From an uncultured Caulobacterales bacterium (GTDB lineage: Bacteria > Pseudomonadota > Alphaproteobacteria > Caulobacterales > Caulobacteraceae): a DNA stretch of 64,000 bases. Shown here piece after piece: positions 1 to 11,487 of the stretch. The translations under genes and the position numbers were made by a program. Every line of letters starts with the position of its first letter. Position 1 is the first letter of the stretch. The notes beneath the pieces are model-generated. The model was not told where the DNA came from and searched no databases. It saw nothing but the letters and a program-made list of their open reading frames with translations. The stretch lies in NCBI GenBank assembly GCA_903837135.1, contig CAILTK010000089.1, positions 161,777-225,776 of the forward strand, in the 5' to 3' direction.

Positions 1-1253
1 ACGCGGAGCGAAAGATCATCGACGCCTCGTCTCGGGCGTCGCGCGGCGATCGACCGGTCGGGCGCGGCTTCCTCGCCGGCTATGTGATCGCCCAGGTCGG
101 CGCCTTTCTGAGCTTTCTGCCGCTGTTGCAGATTCTGCTGCCGCTGAAGGCCGAACAGGTGGCCGGGGGCGGACGGGTGCAGCTCCTGGGCTCGGTCGCG
201 GCCCTGGGCGCGCTCGCCGGAGGCCTGTCCAATCTGGTCGCCGGCCACTTCAGCGACCGCAGCCGGTCGCGCTTCGGCCGCCGCAGACCCTGGCTGCTCG
301 CCGGCTGCGCCGCCACGGTGGTCAGCTATGGGCTGATCTGGCAGGCCCACGGCGCGGTCGCGCTGGCGGTCTCGGTGGTCCTGTTCCAGGTCGCCTTCAA
401 CGTCATGTTCGCCCCGCTCGTGGCGCTGACGCCCGATCGGGCGCCGCCGGAGCGCCGAGGCTTCGTCGCCGGACTGCTCGCCCTCGGCCATCCGCTCGGC
501 CTGATCATCGGCGGGGTGGTGATCGGGTCGCTGATCACCGACGAGGCGCTGCGCTATGCGGCCCTGGCGCTGATGGTGACCGCGGCGATCGCGCCCTTCG
601 CGCTGGTGCTGAACGACCCGCAGCGGTCGCCGCCGCCGGACGCCGGCGACCATCCGGCCGGGCCGTCGCCGCATCGGCGCAACTTCTGGCTCGGGTGGAT
701 CGCCCGCGCGCTGGCGGTGGCCGCGCTCAGCATCGCCCAGACCTACCTTCTGTTCTTCCTGCAGGACGCGCTGCACTACGCCGGTCGCGGGCTCGGGCGT
801 CCCGAACAGGGGGTTTCGCGCCTCGGGGTGGTGTTTGGCGTCCTCAACGTCGCCGCCGCCCTGGCGGCGGGCCGGTTCTCCGACCGGCTGAAGCGGCGGC
901 GCCTGCTGGTGGTCGGCGGGGCGCTGGCCATGGCCGTGGGCCTGGCCGGCGTCGCGCTGGCGACGACCTGGCCGATGATGCTCGGCGCCTATGCGGTGTT
1001 CGGGCTCGGCGCCGGCTGCCATACGGCGGTCGATTTCGCCCTGATGACCGAGCTTCTGCCCTCGCGCGACCGGCCGGCGCGGGATCTGGCCGTCCTCAAC
1101 CTGTCGAACATCGCCCCGCAGGTGCTCGCGCCCATGCTGGGCGGCCTGCTGATCGGTTTGCCGGGCGCGGACATCCGCTGGATCTTCGCGGCGGGGGCGG
1201 TGTGCGCGGCGCTGGCGGCGGCGACGGTCGGACTGATGCGCGGCGTCCGTTGA
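1..1253 (+). CDS. MFS sugar transporter (5' partial)
   Basis: Polytopic inner-membrane permease of the major facilitator superfamily, probably a sugar:proton symporter. The reading frame is open to the left edge (codons in phase from base 3). A GTG at 84 lies inside the first membrane helix, so the true start is outside the window. The loop between helices 2 and 3 has the MFS signature, seen as SDRSRSRFGRRRPW, and a second copy of the pattern (FSDRLKRRR) falls in the C-terminal half, as expected for the two-fold MFS repeat. The C-terminus ends in a normal helix. It converges on the TonB-dependent receptor gene, and a shared hairpin terminator lies between them. The sugar context suggests it imports a mono- or disaccharide, but the substrate cannot be read from the sequence. 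Confidence 0.85.
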   Translation, partial: AERKIIDASSRASRGDRPVGRGFLAGYVIAQVGAFLSFLPLLQILLPLKAEQVAGGGRVQLLGSVAALGALAGGLSNLVAGHFSDRSRSRFGRRRPWLLAGCAATVVSYGLIWQAHGAVALAVSVVLFQVAFNVMFAPLVALTPDRAPPERRGFVAGLLALGHPLGLIIGGVVIGSLITDEALRYAALALMVTAAIAPFALVLNDPQRSPPPDAGDHPAGPSPHRRNFWLGWIARALAVAALSIAQTYLLFFLQDALHYAGRGLGRPEQGVSRLGVVFGVLNVAAALAAGRFSDRLKRRRLLVVGGALAMAVGLAGVALATTWPMMLGAYAVFGLGAGCHTAVDFALMTELLPSRDRPARDLAVLNLSNIAPQVLAPMLGGLLIGLPGADIRWIFAAGAVCAALAAATVGLMRGVR

Positions 1254-1304
1254 TGGTCGGCGAGGCGCTGTGGATTTCGAAGACAACGCGTGTCCCAAAC
1301 AAAG

Positions 1305-1332
1305 GGCGCGGCAAGCCTGAGCCTGCCGCGCC
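1305..1332. terminator. bidirectional hairpin terminator
   Basis: Perfect 9-bp inverted repeat (GGCGCGGCA / TGCCGCGCC) with a 10-base loop, in the 103-bp gap between the converging MFS and receptor genes. On the minus strand the stem is followed by CTTTGTTT, so it is best suited to end the receptor transcript. Confidence 0.6.
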
Positions 1333-1356
1333 AAGTCAGGGGAGACTATGGCTGGA

Positions 1357-4300
1357 TCAGCCCTTGAACTTGATCCCGAAGAAGAACCGCCGGCCCGACT
1401 GATCGTAGCTGAAGGGATTGTTGCGCCACTGCAGATAGGTGTGCTGGGCCTCGTTGGTGATGTTCTGCACCGAGAACACCAGGCCCACGTGCGGATTGAA
1501 GTCGTAGCCGATCTGCGCGTCGAGCTGGCCGTAGGGCGCGGAGTAGACCTGGTAGACGTGGTTGACGCCGTTCTGGTCGGGGAAGGGGAAGGTGGATCCC
1601 ACCGCCGAGTCGTTCACCGCCGTGTCGCGCCAGGAGTAGGAGCCGCGGGCCGAGAAGCCGTAACGCTCGTAGTAGAGCGTGCCGGTGAAGGCGTTCTTCG
1701 ACACGCCGGGGATGGTCGACTTTTTCGAGAACGAGGTCACCGAGTCGGTCTGCGAGTCCGAGTAGGTATAGTTGGCGGCGACGCCGAAGCCTTTCAGCCA
1801 GGGAAAATACTGGTCGCCGAAGGCGTATTGTCCGCCGAGTTCGATGCCGTAGACCTTGCCGCTGCCGGCGTTCTCCGGGGTCTTCACGATACTCGTGGTG
1901 CCGCCGAAGTCGTCGGCCACCAGGGTCGGGACGTTTTCCAGCTCCACGAAGTTGTCGATCGCCTTGTAGAAGCCGGCCACGCTGATCAGCGCCCCCTTGG
2001 CGAAATAGTTCTCCCAGGAGATCAGGCCCTGGGTGGCGCGATAGGGGTCGAGCTTGGGATTGCCCGAAGTGCCGCCGTCGAAGGCGAAGCCGTCCTTCAC
2101 ACCGGTATGGACGTTGGTGCGGCTGCCGACCTGGCGGGTGAAGTTGTAGCTGTCGCCGAGGCCCAGCTGGAACAGGTCCTGCGGCGAGACCACCTTGGCG
2201 GCGCTCGCCCGAAGGATCTGCTTGTCGGTGAGGTTGTAGGTCATGTTGATCGAGGGCAGGACGTCGGTGTAGCTGCGTGAGGTGGTCACCGGCACGACAT
2301 TGCTGTCGACGCCGTTCCACGAAGCGGTGCCGTAATAGGTCGGGACCGTGGCTGCGGCGCCGTTGTTGATGGTCAGGTCGGTCTGCACGAACCGGACGCC
2401 GAGGTTCACGTGAAAGCGCGAGCTGCGGTTGCCGAGGTCGGCCATGAGGTAGCCGGCGGTGGTCGTCTCGTGGACCCTGAACGAGCTCAGCCCGTCCACA
2501 TAGAAGGCCTCGGTATTGTTGGGATAGGCGCCGACCCCGGCCTGCGACCAGACCTTATTGAGGAAGGTGGAGGGGTCGGTCATCGTCGCCGGATTCTTGA
2601 CGATGATGTTGCCGACGGCGAAGTTGTTGACCGTCTTGGCCAGGCTCGGACTGCTCACCGCCGTGGAGTAGGGGATGCCGATGTAGCCGGGGTCGAGATA
2701 GTAGAGCAGGCTTCCGCCGTTCGGGTCCTGGCAGCAGTTGGCCAGGGGCTGGCCGGAGGCGCTCACCCCCTGGATCAGATAGCGGCCGAAGGTCTGGTCG
2801 ACCTTGCGGTCGCCGTAGCGGATGCCGGCCGAAAGCGTGAAGCCCAGGGATTGAAGCACCGGCGGATCGTACTGGGCGTCGGCGCGGATCGAATACTGCT
2901 CCTGTTTCGACAGGTTGGCCCAGGCCCAGTTGGACTTGAAGGTGGTGTAGTTGGGGTTGGACAGGACGTCGGCGTAGGGCGCCAGATAGCTGACGCTCGG
3001 CAGGCCCGAGGTCCCGCCGTTGCTGTAGCTGAAGTTATAGCCGTGATTGCCGGGTCCCGGCGGGTTCGGGCAGGTCACCGCCCCGTTGTTGCAGCCCGGC
3101 GCGGCCGGCGAGGTCGGGACGCCGGCGAAGGTGTTGTAGAGGCCGTGCTCGACGTCGGCCTGGGCCGCCTGCAGGTTGGAGGTGGCGCGGGCGTAGGCCA
3201 GGTTCACGTCGGCGCGGAACGGCCCGCCGTCGTCGTACTTGGTTCCCCACTGCAGATTGTTCGCTTCGGAGATATCGTGCTGGTAGAGGGTCGCGGTCTC
3301 GGCCCCGTTGGCGGCGAACACCCCGTTCTGCACCACGCCGTTGCCGTCGATGGCGTAGGGCTGGGTCGGATCGATGCCCGGCAGCAGCGTTCCCGGCGAG
3401 GTGCCCGCCCCGTTGAACCAGGTCTTGTCCGAATAGGTGAGGGTGGTGTCGTCCTCCCGCGAATAGAACCAGTTCAGACGGGTGGTGAGGGCCTCGGTGA
3501 GCTTGACCGCCACGCCGATCGAGGCCCCGAGGGTCTTGCGGTTGTCGTTGATGTCGCTGAAATAGCCGAGCTGCGGATCGATATAGGTCTTGCCGCCGGG
3601 CAGGGTGGTCAGGTTCGCGGCCGTCGGCGCTCCGGTGTAGGGCGGGCTGGCCGAATTGGTGATCAACCACTGGCTGCGGTTGGCGTCCTGGTATTCCTTG
3701 GTGTGGGTGTCTTCCTCGTCATACGAGACGCTGCCGGTGAAGGCGATCCGCGGGCTCGGTTTCCACGACACCACCAGCGTGCCGTTCGGGGTGGTGGAGT
3801 TGGTGTCATCGGCCTCGACGCCCCGCAGATTGCCGCCGAAATGGAATCCCATCGGCTGGGCCAGGGGGTCGCGGCTCTTGAGGTCGATGGTGCCGCCGAG
3901 GCCGCCTTCGGTCATCGACGCCTTGGGGTTCTTGTAGACGTCTATGCCCCCGATCTCCTCGCTGGGGACGCCCTCCAGGGAATTGTACTGGGCGTTGGCG
4001 CCGGCGCCGTTCCCCGACCCTTCGCCCGACACGTAGAACTCCTTGCCGGTGAGGAAGATGTCGCCGTTGAGAGTGGTCAGGTTCTGCCTGAGGCCATCGA
4101 TCAGCACCGAGGTGCCGACCCCCTGCGAGCGGTCGATCTGCACGCCCGGAAGGCGCTGAAGCGATTCCGCCACGTCCTGGTCGGGGAATTTGCCGATGTC
4201 CTCGGGGGTGATCGATTCGATCGGCAGGATCGAGTCGCGTTTCTGCGTCAGGGCGTTCAACAGCGAGGCGCGGAAGCCGGTGACGACCACTTCGTTGACG

Positions 4301-4458
4301 GTCGAGGGTTGGGCCTCCGAGGGGGCGGGCGCGGCCGGGGAGGGCGGCTGGGCCTGCCCACCCACCTGGGCGAAGCCGGGGGCGGCGACGGCCAGGACCC
4401 CCAGCGAGGCGGCGGCCAGCAAGGCGGCGCGAAGCCGCTCGCGACGGATGGTCGTCAT
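1357..4458 (-). CDS. TonB-dependent outer-membrane receptor, oligosaccharide type
   Basis: Energised outer-membrane transporter of about 1033 residues. A signal peptide (alanine-rich, cleaved after GFAQ) is followed by a Pro/Ala linker and a TonB-box-like EVVVTGFRASL. Next come a plug domain with the IGKFPDQDVAESLQRLPGV block and a long beta-barrel ending near FGIKFKG. The plug wording is typical of the receptor subfamily expanded in Xanthomonas and Caulobacter (TIGR01782), whose members import plant oligosaccharides. I place the start at the ATG at 4458 because GGAGAGGA sits about 7 bases upstream; an in-frame GTG at 4482 would lie before that ribosome site. It is divergent from the beta-glucosidase, with which it shares a control region holding two copies of a palindromic operator. 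The likely substrate is a beta-glucoside, inferred from the neighbours. Confidence 0.9.
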   Translation of the reverse strand: MTTIRRERLRAALLAAASLGVLAVAAPGFAQVGGQAQPPSPAAPAPSEAQPSTVNEVVVTGFRASLLNALTQKRDSILPIESITPEDIGKFPDQDVAESLQRLPGVQIDRSQGVGTSVLIDGLRQNLTTLNGDIFLTGKEFYVSGEGSGNGAGANAQYNSLEGVPSEEIGGIDVYKNPKASMTEGGLGGTIDLKSRDPLAQPMGFHFGGNLRGVEADDTNSTTPNGTLVVSWKPSPRIAFTGSVSYDEEDTHTKEYQDANRSQWLITNSASPPYTGAPTAANLTTLPGGKTYIDPQLGYFSDINDNRKTLGASIGVAVKLTEALTTRLNWFYSREDDTTLTYSDKTWFNGAGTSPGTLLPGIDPTQPYAIDGNGVVQNGVFAANGAETATLYQHDISEANNLQWGTKYDDGGPFRADVNLAYARATSNLQAAQADVEHGLYNTFAGVPTSPAAPGCNNGAVTCPNPPGPGNHGYNFSYSNGGTSGLPSVSYLAPYADVLSNPNYTTFKSNWAWANLSKQEQYSIRADAQYDPPVLQSLGFTLSAGIRYGDRKVDQTFGRYLIQGVSASGQPLANCCQDPNGGSLLYYLDPGYIGIPYSTAVSSPSLAKTVNNFAVGNIIVKNPATMTDPSTFLNKVWSQAGVGAYPNNTEAFYVDGLSSFRVHETTTAGYLMADLGNRSSRFHVNLGVRFVQTDLTINNGAAATVPTYYGTASWNGVDSNVVPVTTSRSYTDVLPSINMTYNLTDKQILRASAAKVVSPQDLFQLGLGDSYNFTRQVGSRTNVHTGVKDGFAFDGGTSGNPKLDPYRATQGLISWENYFAKGALISVAGFYKAIDNFVELENVPTLVADDFGGTTSIVKTPENAGSGKVYGIELGGQYAFGDQYFPWLKGFGVAANYTYSDSQTDSVTSFSKKSTIPGVSKNAFTGTLYYERYGFSARGSYSWRDTAVNDSAVGSTFPFPDQNGVNHVYQVYSAPYGQLDAQIGYDFNPHVGLVFSVQNITNEAQHTYLQWRNNPFSYDQSGRRFFFGIKFKG

Positions 4459-4599
4459 CGTTCGTTCCTCTCCAACGGTCACCCACGCCGGAGCAAGCCA
4501 GCACTCGCTTGGTAAGCCCCAGGTGGCCGGTGTTCTTCACCGGACGTTCTTGTTCTCGAAGCGCCTCGAACGACGCCCTGGGGTCACGGAACGCCGAAA

Positions 4600-4615
4600 A
4601 AACAGCGCTGTCAAT
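4600..4615 (-). promoter_or_regulatory. palindromic operator / -35 region of the receptor gene
   Basis: Core ACAGCGCTGT (4602-4611). Read on the minus strand it is TTGACAGCGCTGT, so the palindrome overlaps a perfect TTGACA -35 element pointing toward the receptor gene. The same word occurs before the beta-glucosidase and edd. The even, CG-centred palindrome is typical of LacI-family operators; no LacI-type regulator gene lies in the window. The rest of the 347-bp divergent gap has no gene. Confidence 0.6.
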
Positions 4616-4646
4616 ATCGTCTTCCGCATTTCCGTCAAAAACCTAA

Positions 4647-6245
<1,599 letters not shown>

Positions 6246-6249
6246 CCCC

Positions 6250-7560
6250 ATGCTGGCCGATGCACGCCTCGCCACCTCCACCGATCCCGCCGTAGATGTC
6301 CCCGCGCCCGACGCCGGTGGGGTGAACGCGCCCGACCTGCAGGTCTTCGTGTTCGGCCTGTTCTTCATCTTCGGCGGCGTCACCAGTCTCAACGACGTCC
6401 TGATCCCCAAGCTCAAGGCGCTGTTCACCCTCAGCTACTTCCAGGCCATGCTGGTGCAGTCGGCCTTTTTCGCCGCCTATTTCCTGATCTCGATCCCCGG
6501 CGTCGCCATCGTGCAGCGGATCGGCTTCATGCGCACCGCCGCGGTCGGGCTCGTGACCATGACGGCGGGCTGCCTGCTGTTCGCGCCCGCGTCCTATTTG
6601 GCGGCCTTCCCCATGTTCCTCCTGGCCCTGTTCGTGCTGGCGGCGGGGATCACCATCGTGCAGGTGGTGGCCAATCCCCTGATCGCCATGCTGGGGCCGC
6701 CGCGGACGGCGCACAGCCGGCTGACCTTCGCCCAGGCGTTCAACTCCCTCGGCACCACGATCTTCCCCTACCTCGGATCGATGCTGATCCTGGGCTCCCT
6801 GGCCCGCACCGCCGTGAGCCGGCTGGCCGGGGCGGCGCTCGACGCCTTCCGCGCCCAGGAGACCGCGGTGGTGGTGCGGGCCTATTTCGGCCTCGCCGTC
6901 GCGATCGCCATCGTCGCGGCGGTGGTCTGGACCCGCCGCAATCGCCTGACCGAAACCCCCGCCGCGACGGTCAATCCCCTGTCCGCCTTCACCCTGCTGC
7001 GCCGGCCGCGCTTCGCCTTCGGCGCCCTGTGCATCTTTCTCTACGTCGGGGCCGAGGTCGCGATCGGCTCGCTGATCGTCAACTATCTGGTCCAGGCCGA
7101 CGTGTTCGGCATCGGCGCCGAGGCCGCAGGCAAGCACGTGCCGTTCTACTGGGGCGGGGCCATGGTCGGCCGGTTCGTCGGCGCCGGACTGCTCCGGATG
7201 GTTTCGCCCGGCAAGGTGCTGGCCGGCGCCGGGGCGATGGTGCTCCTGCTGCTGCTGACCGCCGCCGGATCCCACGGCGCGGTCTCGGGCTGGGCCCTGC
7301 TGGCGGTCGGCCTGTTCAACTCGATCATGTTTCCGACCATCTTCACCCTGGCCAGCGAGGGGCTCGGGGCGCGCGCGGCGCAAGGGTCCGGGGTGATCTG
7401 CGTGGCCATCGTCGGCGGGGCCGTGATCCCGCCGCTGACCGGTCACCTCGCCGACCTGACCAGCCTGCGCATCGCCCTGGCCGCGCCGGCGATCTGCTAT
7501 CTGGCGATCCTCGCCTTCGGCCTCTATACCGGACGCGCGCATCCGGCCGAGGCGGCCTGA
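6250..7560 (+). CDS. sugar:H+ symporter, FucP/GluP family MFS
   Basis: Inner-membrane permease of 436 residues with 12 predicted hydrophobic segments. The opening (FGLFFIFGGVTSLNDVLIPK, then SYFQAMLVQSAFFAAYF) and the segment around VQVVANPLIAMLGPP are characteristic of the FucP/GluP branch that moves fucose, glucose or galactose. A long central loop separates the two halves. It starts 4 bases after the beta-glucosidase stop and is followed 25 bases later by a ROK gene, so it should import the glucose released in the periplasm. The substrate is inferred from that context. Confidence 0.88.
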   Translation: MLADARLATSTDPAVDVPAPDAGGVNAPDLQVFVFGLFFIFGGVTSLNDVLIPKLKALFTLSYFQAMLVQSAFFAAYFLISIPGVAIVQRIGFMRTAAVGLVTMTAGCLLFAPASYLAAFPMFLLALFVLAAGITIVQVVANPLIAMLGPPRTAHSRLTFAQAFNSLGTTIFPYLGSMLILGSLARTAVSRLAGAALDAFRAQETAVVVRAYFGLAVAIAIVAAVVWTRRNRLTETPAATVNPLSAFTLLRRPRFAFGALCIFLYVGAEVAIGSLIVNYLVQADVFGIGAEAAGKHVPFYWGGAMVGRFVGAGLLRMVSPGKVLAGAGAMVLLLLLTAAGSHGAVSGWALLAVGLFNSIMFPTIFTLASEGLGARAAQGSGVICVAIVGGAVIPPLTGHLADLTSLRIALAAPAICYLAILAFGLYTGRAHPAEAA

Positions 7561-7585
7561 GTCGCGCCTCCGGAACGCCATCCTC

Positions 7586-8506
7586 ATGAGCCTGCTCCAG
7601 CTCGGCCTCAGCCTCGACCGCAGCGGTATCACCGCCGCCGTGCTGGATGCGGAGGGGCGCCAGCATCGGCTCGAGCGGGCGCCGGTCCCCACCGGCTACG
7701 CGGCGCTGCTCGCCGCCGTCGCCGAACTGGCCGACCGGGCCGACCCCACGCGCACCCTGTCGTTCGGGCTGGCCATCCCAGGCTCGATCGCGCCGCTGAG
7801 CCGCAGGGTGCGCAACTGCAATCTCGTTCACCTGAACGGCCATGACCTGCACCCCGATCTCGAGGCGGCGACCGGACGGAAGGTCCGGCTGGGCAACGAC
7901 GCCGACTGCCTAGCCCTGTCGGAGGCGCGCGACGGGGCCGGCCGCTTCGGGCGGGTGGTGTTCGGCGTCATCCTGGGCGCCGGCGTCGGCGGCGGGGTGA
8001 TGATCGACGGGCTGCCGCTGACCGGCGCGGGCGGATCGGGCGGGGAATGGGGGCACTCGCCGCTGCCCTGGCCCAGGCCCGAGGAGGTCCCCGGACCGCG
8101 CTGCTGGTGCGGCCTCGAGGGCTGCATGGAGCAGTGGGTGTCGATCCCGGCGCTCGAACGGGATCACCACCGTCTGGCCCGGCCGGCGCGCCCCGTGCGG
8201 TTGCCGGAGATCGTGCGCCAGGCCAACGACGGGGCCGCCGCGGCCCGGTCGGCCCTCGAGAACTACGTCAACCGGCTCGGGCGCGGCCTGGCCGCCCTGT
8301 GCAACCTGATCGATCCCGAAGTGATCGTGCTCGGCGGCGAGGGGGCCGACCTCGGCCTGCTCTACGACCAGCTGCCGGACGCCATCGCCCCCTACGTCAT
8401 CAGCGACGGCTCGTCCGCGGTCCTCGTCAAGGCCGCCCACGGGACCGCCTCGATCGCCCGCGGCGCCGCCTGGCTATGGCCGGGCGCGGCGATGGCGCAG
8501 GCGTAG
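7586..8506 (+). CDS. ROK-family sugar kinase-like protein
   Basis: ROK protein of 306 residues, third gene of the glucosidase operon. It keeps the ROK zinc site (a GGEWGHSPLPWP segment followed by CWCGLEGCMEQW) and the catalytic-type aspartate in LGNDADCLALSEA. It also keeps the glycine-rich GAGVGGGVMIDG loop. The N-terminal ATP phosphate loop, normally DxGGTK, reads LSLDRSGIT here and lacks the usual aspartate and GGT. It has no N-terminal DNA-binding domain, so it is not a classical ROK repressor. A fructokinase or glucokinase role fits the context, but the altered loop makes activity uncertain. A dedicated glucokinase gene converges on it. Confidence 0.8.
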   Translation: MSLLQLGLSLDRSGITAAVLDAEGRQHRLERAPVPTGYAALLAAVAELADRADPTRTLSFGLAIPGSIAPLSRRVRNCNLVHLNGHDLHPDLEAATGRKVRLGNDADCLALSEARDGAGRFGRVVFGVILGAGVGGGVMIDGLPLTGAGGSGGEWGHSPLPWPRPEEVPGPRCWCGLEGCMEQWVSIPALERDHHRLARPARPVRLPEIVRQANDGAAAARSALENYVNRLGRGLAALCNLIDPEVIVLGGEGADLGLLYDQLPDAIAPYVISDGSSAVLVKAAHGTASIARGAAWLWPGAAMAQA

Positions 8507-8543
8507 CAGGCCGGATTCCCCCACCCGGCGGCCGTTCGGATCC

Positions 8544-9542
8544 TTACGATCCCGCCAGCACGAAGGCCGCGTGCGCGCCGCCGACCAGGGCGGCGTAGGG
8601 GTGGGTGATGACGAAGGTGGGGATCTCCGCCACATAATCGGAGAAGCGACCCTTGGCTTCGAACGCCTGGCGAAAGCCGCCGCCCTGCAGCCGGTCCAGC
8701 AGGGTGGGGGCGATGCCGCCGGAGATCTGCACGCCGCCGCGGGCGCCGAAGGTGAGGGCGAAATCACCGGCCGCAGCCCCGAGGATGCGGCAGAACCGGT
8801 CGACCGCCGCGCCGGCGAGGGCGTCGCCGGCACGGGCGCGCTCGGCCACCTCGGGGGGCGTCCGGCACAGGGCCGGGGCGCCGGCGATCTCGGCCAGGGC
8901 CTCGTAGAGGTTCAGCATGCCGGGTCCGGACGCCAGCCGCTCGAGCGAGACATGGCCGAACCGCGCCGTCAGCCGGCGCCAGATCTCGAGTTCGGTCTCG
9001 TCCGACGGGGCGAAGTTGGTGTGTCCGCATTCGCCGACCCAGACCAGCGGCCGGCCGGCCCCGTTGGCGGTGAAGGCGGCGGCGTTGCAGCCGGTGCCGG
9101 CGTTGAACACCAGCAGAGGTTCGCCGACGGCGGCCCGGCGAGCCGGCGAGGGGCCGATCTCCACGAGGTCCGCCGCCGTGAGCAGGGGCGCGGCCCAGGC
9201 CAGGGCGGCGAGATCGTTGAGCAGCAGTACGTGCGGCAGGCCGAGCGCCCTGGCGAAGCGGTCGGCGTTGATGCGCCAGGCGAGGTTGGTCATCTCCACC
9301 TCGCCGTCGATCACCGGTCCGGCGCAGGCGGCGGCGGCGAAATCGAGCTTGCGTCGACCGGCGCGGCCGAGAAACACCTCGGCCGCCGCCTCGATCCCCG
9401 GGTAGTCGTGCGCCCTCAGGCCGGTCGGCTCCTCGAGCCGGACGTCGCCCTCGGCGCCGACCTCCACATAGGCGAAGCGCGCGTTGGTGCCGCCGATGTC
9501 GGCGACGAGCCCGACCGTCGGGCCCGCGCCCTTGCGGGCCAT
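8544..9542 (-). CDS. glk: glucokinase
   Basis: ATP-dependent glucokinase of about 332 residues that makes glucose 6-phosphate for the Entner-Doudoroff pathway. The phosphate-binding opening VGLVADIGGTNARFA is intact, as are LLNDLAALAWA (catalytic aspartate region), VFNAGTGCNAAAF and the GECGHTNFAP block characteristic of bacterial Glk. The ATG at 9542 lies 8 bases after the edd stop, so the two are probably translated from one message. A much longer open frame continues upstream through edd in another phase, but the protein similarity begins only here. In Caulobacter the order zwf-pgl-edd-glk is known; zwf and pgl are not in this window. Confidence 0.93.
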   Translation of the reverse strand: MARKGAGPTVGLVADIGGTNARFAYVEVGAEGDVRLEEPTGLRAHDYPGIEAAAEVFLGRAGRRKLDFAAAACAGPVIDGEVEMTNLAWRINADRFARALGLPHVLLLNDLAALAWAAPLLTAADLVEIGPSPARRAAVGEPLLVFNAGTGCNAAAFTANGAGRPLVWVGECGHTNFAPSDETELEIWRRLTARFGHVSLERLASGPGMLNLYEALAEIAGAPALCRTPPEVAERARAGDALAGAAVDRFCRILGAAAGDFALTFGARGGVQISGGIAPTLLDRLQGGGFRQAFEAKGRFSDYVAEIPTFVITHPYAALVGGAHAAFVLAGS

Positions 9543-9550
9543 CGACGCGT

Positions 9551-11368
9551 TCAGAACAGCACGCTGGCGCCGGCGTCGGCGCGGCTGACCGCGGCGCGCA
9601 TGTGGCCGAACAGCTCGCGGCCGAAGCCTTCCTGGCTCTGCACGAACACCGCCGGCGGGCGCGCCATCAGCACGGAGGGGTCGACCCTGACGTCGAGCGC
9701 GCCGGCGTCGGCGTCGAAACGGATGACGTCGCCGGTGCGCAGCCGCGCCAGCATGCCGCCGTCGGCGGCCTCGGGCGTCACGTGCAGGGCCGCCGGGACC
9801 TTGCCCGACGCACCCGACATCCGTCCGTCGGTGACCAGCGCCACCTTGTAGCCGCGGTCCATCAGCACCCCGAGCGAGGGGCTGAGGTTGTGCAGTTCGG
9901 GCATGCCGTTGGCGCGCGGCCCCTGGAAGCGGACCACGGCGACGAGGTCGCGGTCGAGCTCGCCGCGCTGGAAGGCGTCGGCCAGCGTCTCCTGGTCGTC
10001 GAACACCACCGCCGGCGCTTCGATCACCCGGTGGCCCGGCTTGACGGCGGAGATCTTCGAGACCGCCCGCCCGAGGTTGCCGGTCATCAGCCGGATGCCG
10101 CCCTGGGAGTCGAACGGGTCCTCCACCGGGCGCAGGATGTCCCGCGACAGCGGGGCCGCCGCGCCCTTGCGCCAGGCCAGGACGCCGTCCTGCAGGCAAG
10201 GCTCCTCGGTATAACGGTGGAGGCCGGGCCCGGCGACGGTGGCCACGTCCTGGTGCGCGAGGCCCGCCCGGAGCAGTTCGCCGATGACGAAGGCCATGCC
10301 GCCGGCGGCCTGGAAGGCGTTCACGTCCTCGCTCCCGTTGGGATAGACCCGGGCGATCAGCGGCGTGACCGACGACAACCGGTCGAAATCGTCCCAGGTG
10401 AAGATCACCCCGGCCGCCCGCGCCATGGCCAAAAGGTGCAGGGTGTGGTTGGTCGAGCCGCCGGTGGCCAGCAGGCCTGCCGCGGCGTTGATGATCGCCC
10501 GTTCGTCGACCACCCGCGCCATCGGCGTGGCGTGCTGCTTGCCTGCGGTCAGCGTGATCAGCTGGGTCGCCGCCGCCCGGGTCAGGGCGTCGCGCAGCGG
10601 CGTGTACGGATGGACGAAGGCCGCGCCCGGCAGGTGCAGGCCCATCATCTCCATCATCATCTGGTTGGAGTTGGCGGTGCCGTAGAAGGTGCAGGTGCCC
10701 GGCCCGTGGTAGGAGGCCATCTCGCTCTGCAAGAGTTCGTCGCGCCCGACCTTGCCCTCGGCGTAGAGGGCGCGCACGCGGGCCTTGTCGGCGTTGGAGG
10801 CGCCCGAGATCATCGGTCCGGCGGGCACGAAGATGGTCGGCAGATGGCCGAAGCTCAGCGCGCCGATCACGAGGCCCGGCACGATCTTGTCGCACACGCC
10901 GAGCATCAGGGCGCCGTCGAAGGCGTCGTGGGTCAGAGCGATCGCCGTCGCCATGGCGATCACGTCGCGCGAGAACAGCGACAGCTCCATGCCCGGGCGT
11001 CCCTGGGTGACGCCGTCGCACATGGCGGGCACGCCGCCGGCCACCTGGGCGGTGGCGCCGGCCTCGCGCGCCGCGTCCTTGATCAGGGTCGGGAAGCCCT
11101 CGAACGGCTGATGCGCCGACAGCATGTCGTTGTAGGCGGTGACGATGCCGAGGTTGACGGTGGCCGGATCGAGGGCGCGCAGCTTGTCGGCCGCCGGGGC
11201 CCCGGCGAAGGCGTGGGCGAAGTTGGCGCACGACAGCTTGCCGCGCGGGCGCCCGCCCCGGGACGCGGCCTCGCACCGCTCGAGATAGGCCGCGCGGCTG
11301 TCGCGCGATCGTTCGACGACGGCGGCGGTGACCTCGGCCACCACGGGATGAACGCTGGCGTTCGCCAT
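9551..11368 (-). CDS. edd: 6-phosphogluconate dehydratase
   Basis: Edd (605 residues, the usual length) dehydrates 6-phosphogluconate to 2-keto-3-deoxy-6-phosphogluconate, the first dedicated Entner-Doudoroff step. It belongs to the IlvD/Edd iron-sulfur dehydratases. The expected cysteine motifs are visible: [30 protein letters not shown] and [15 protein letters not shown]. The C-terminal [22 protein letters not shown] block is also intact. The ATG at 11368 is used; an operator palindrome lies 120 bp upstream at 11488. Its partner glk follows directly. The Edd-type rather than IlvD-type assignment rests on the length and the [13 protein letters not shown] segment. Confidence 0.95.
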   Translation of the reverse strand: MANASVHPVVAEVTAAVVERSRDSRAAYLERCEAASRGGRPRGKLSCANFAHAFAGAPAADKLRALDPATVNLGIVTAYNDMLSAHQPFEGFPTLIKDAAREAGATAQVAGGVPAMCDGVTQGRPGMELSLFSRDVIAMATAIALTHDAFDGALMLGVCDKIVPGLVIGALSFGHLPTIFVPAGPMISGASNADKARVRALYAEGKVGRDELLQSEMASYHGPGTCTFYGTANSNQMMMEMMGLHLPGAAFVHPYTPLRDALTRAAATQLITLTAGKQHATPMARVVDERAIINAAAGLLATGGSTNHTLHLLAMARAAGVIFTWDDFDRLSSVTPLIARVYPNGSEDVNAFQAAGGMAFVIGELLRAGLAHQDVATVAGPGLHRYTEEPCLQDGVLAWRKGAAAPLSRDILRPVEDPFDSQGGIRLMTGNLGRAVSKISAVKPGHRVIEAPAVVFDDQETLADAFQRGELDRDLVAVVRFQGPRANGMPELHNLSPSLGVLMDRGYKVALVTDGRMSGASGKVPAALHVTPEAADGGMLARLRTGDVIRFDADAGALDVRVDPSVLMARPPAVFVQSQEGFGRELFGHMRAAVSRADAGASVLF

Positions 11369-11487
11369 CAGGATCGCGCCTCCGGCGCCGGAACAGGATC
11401 TTCAGCCGCTCGCGTCTGGCCGCTGGCCGACGCTTTGGCAAGCCCGCCGCGCAAGCGAGCCCGGCGCCGCACCGTCCCATCATGAAC

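Noticed and set aside
2410..4515. A 701-codon antisense frame opposite the TonB-dependent receptor
   Set aside because: Shadow of the receptor gene with Val/Gly/Arg-rich random composition and no motif.
8544..11483. A 979-codon minus-strand frame running through edd into glk
   Set aside because: Only the part from 9542 down encodes glucokinase; upstream it is the out-of-phase shadow of edd, which has full homology in its own frame.
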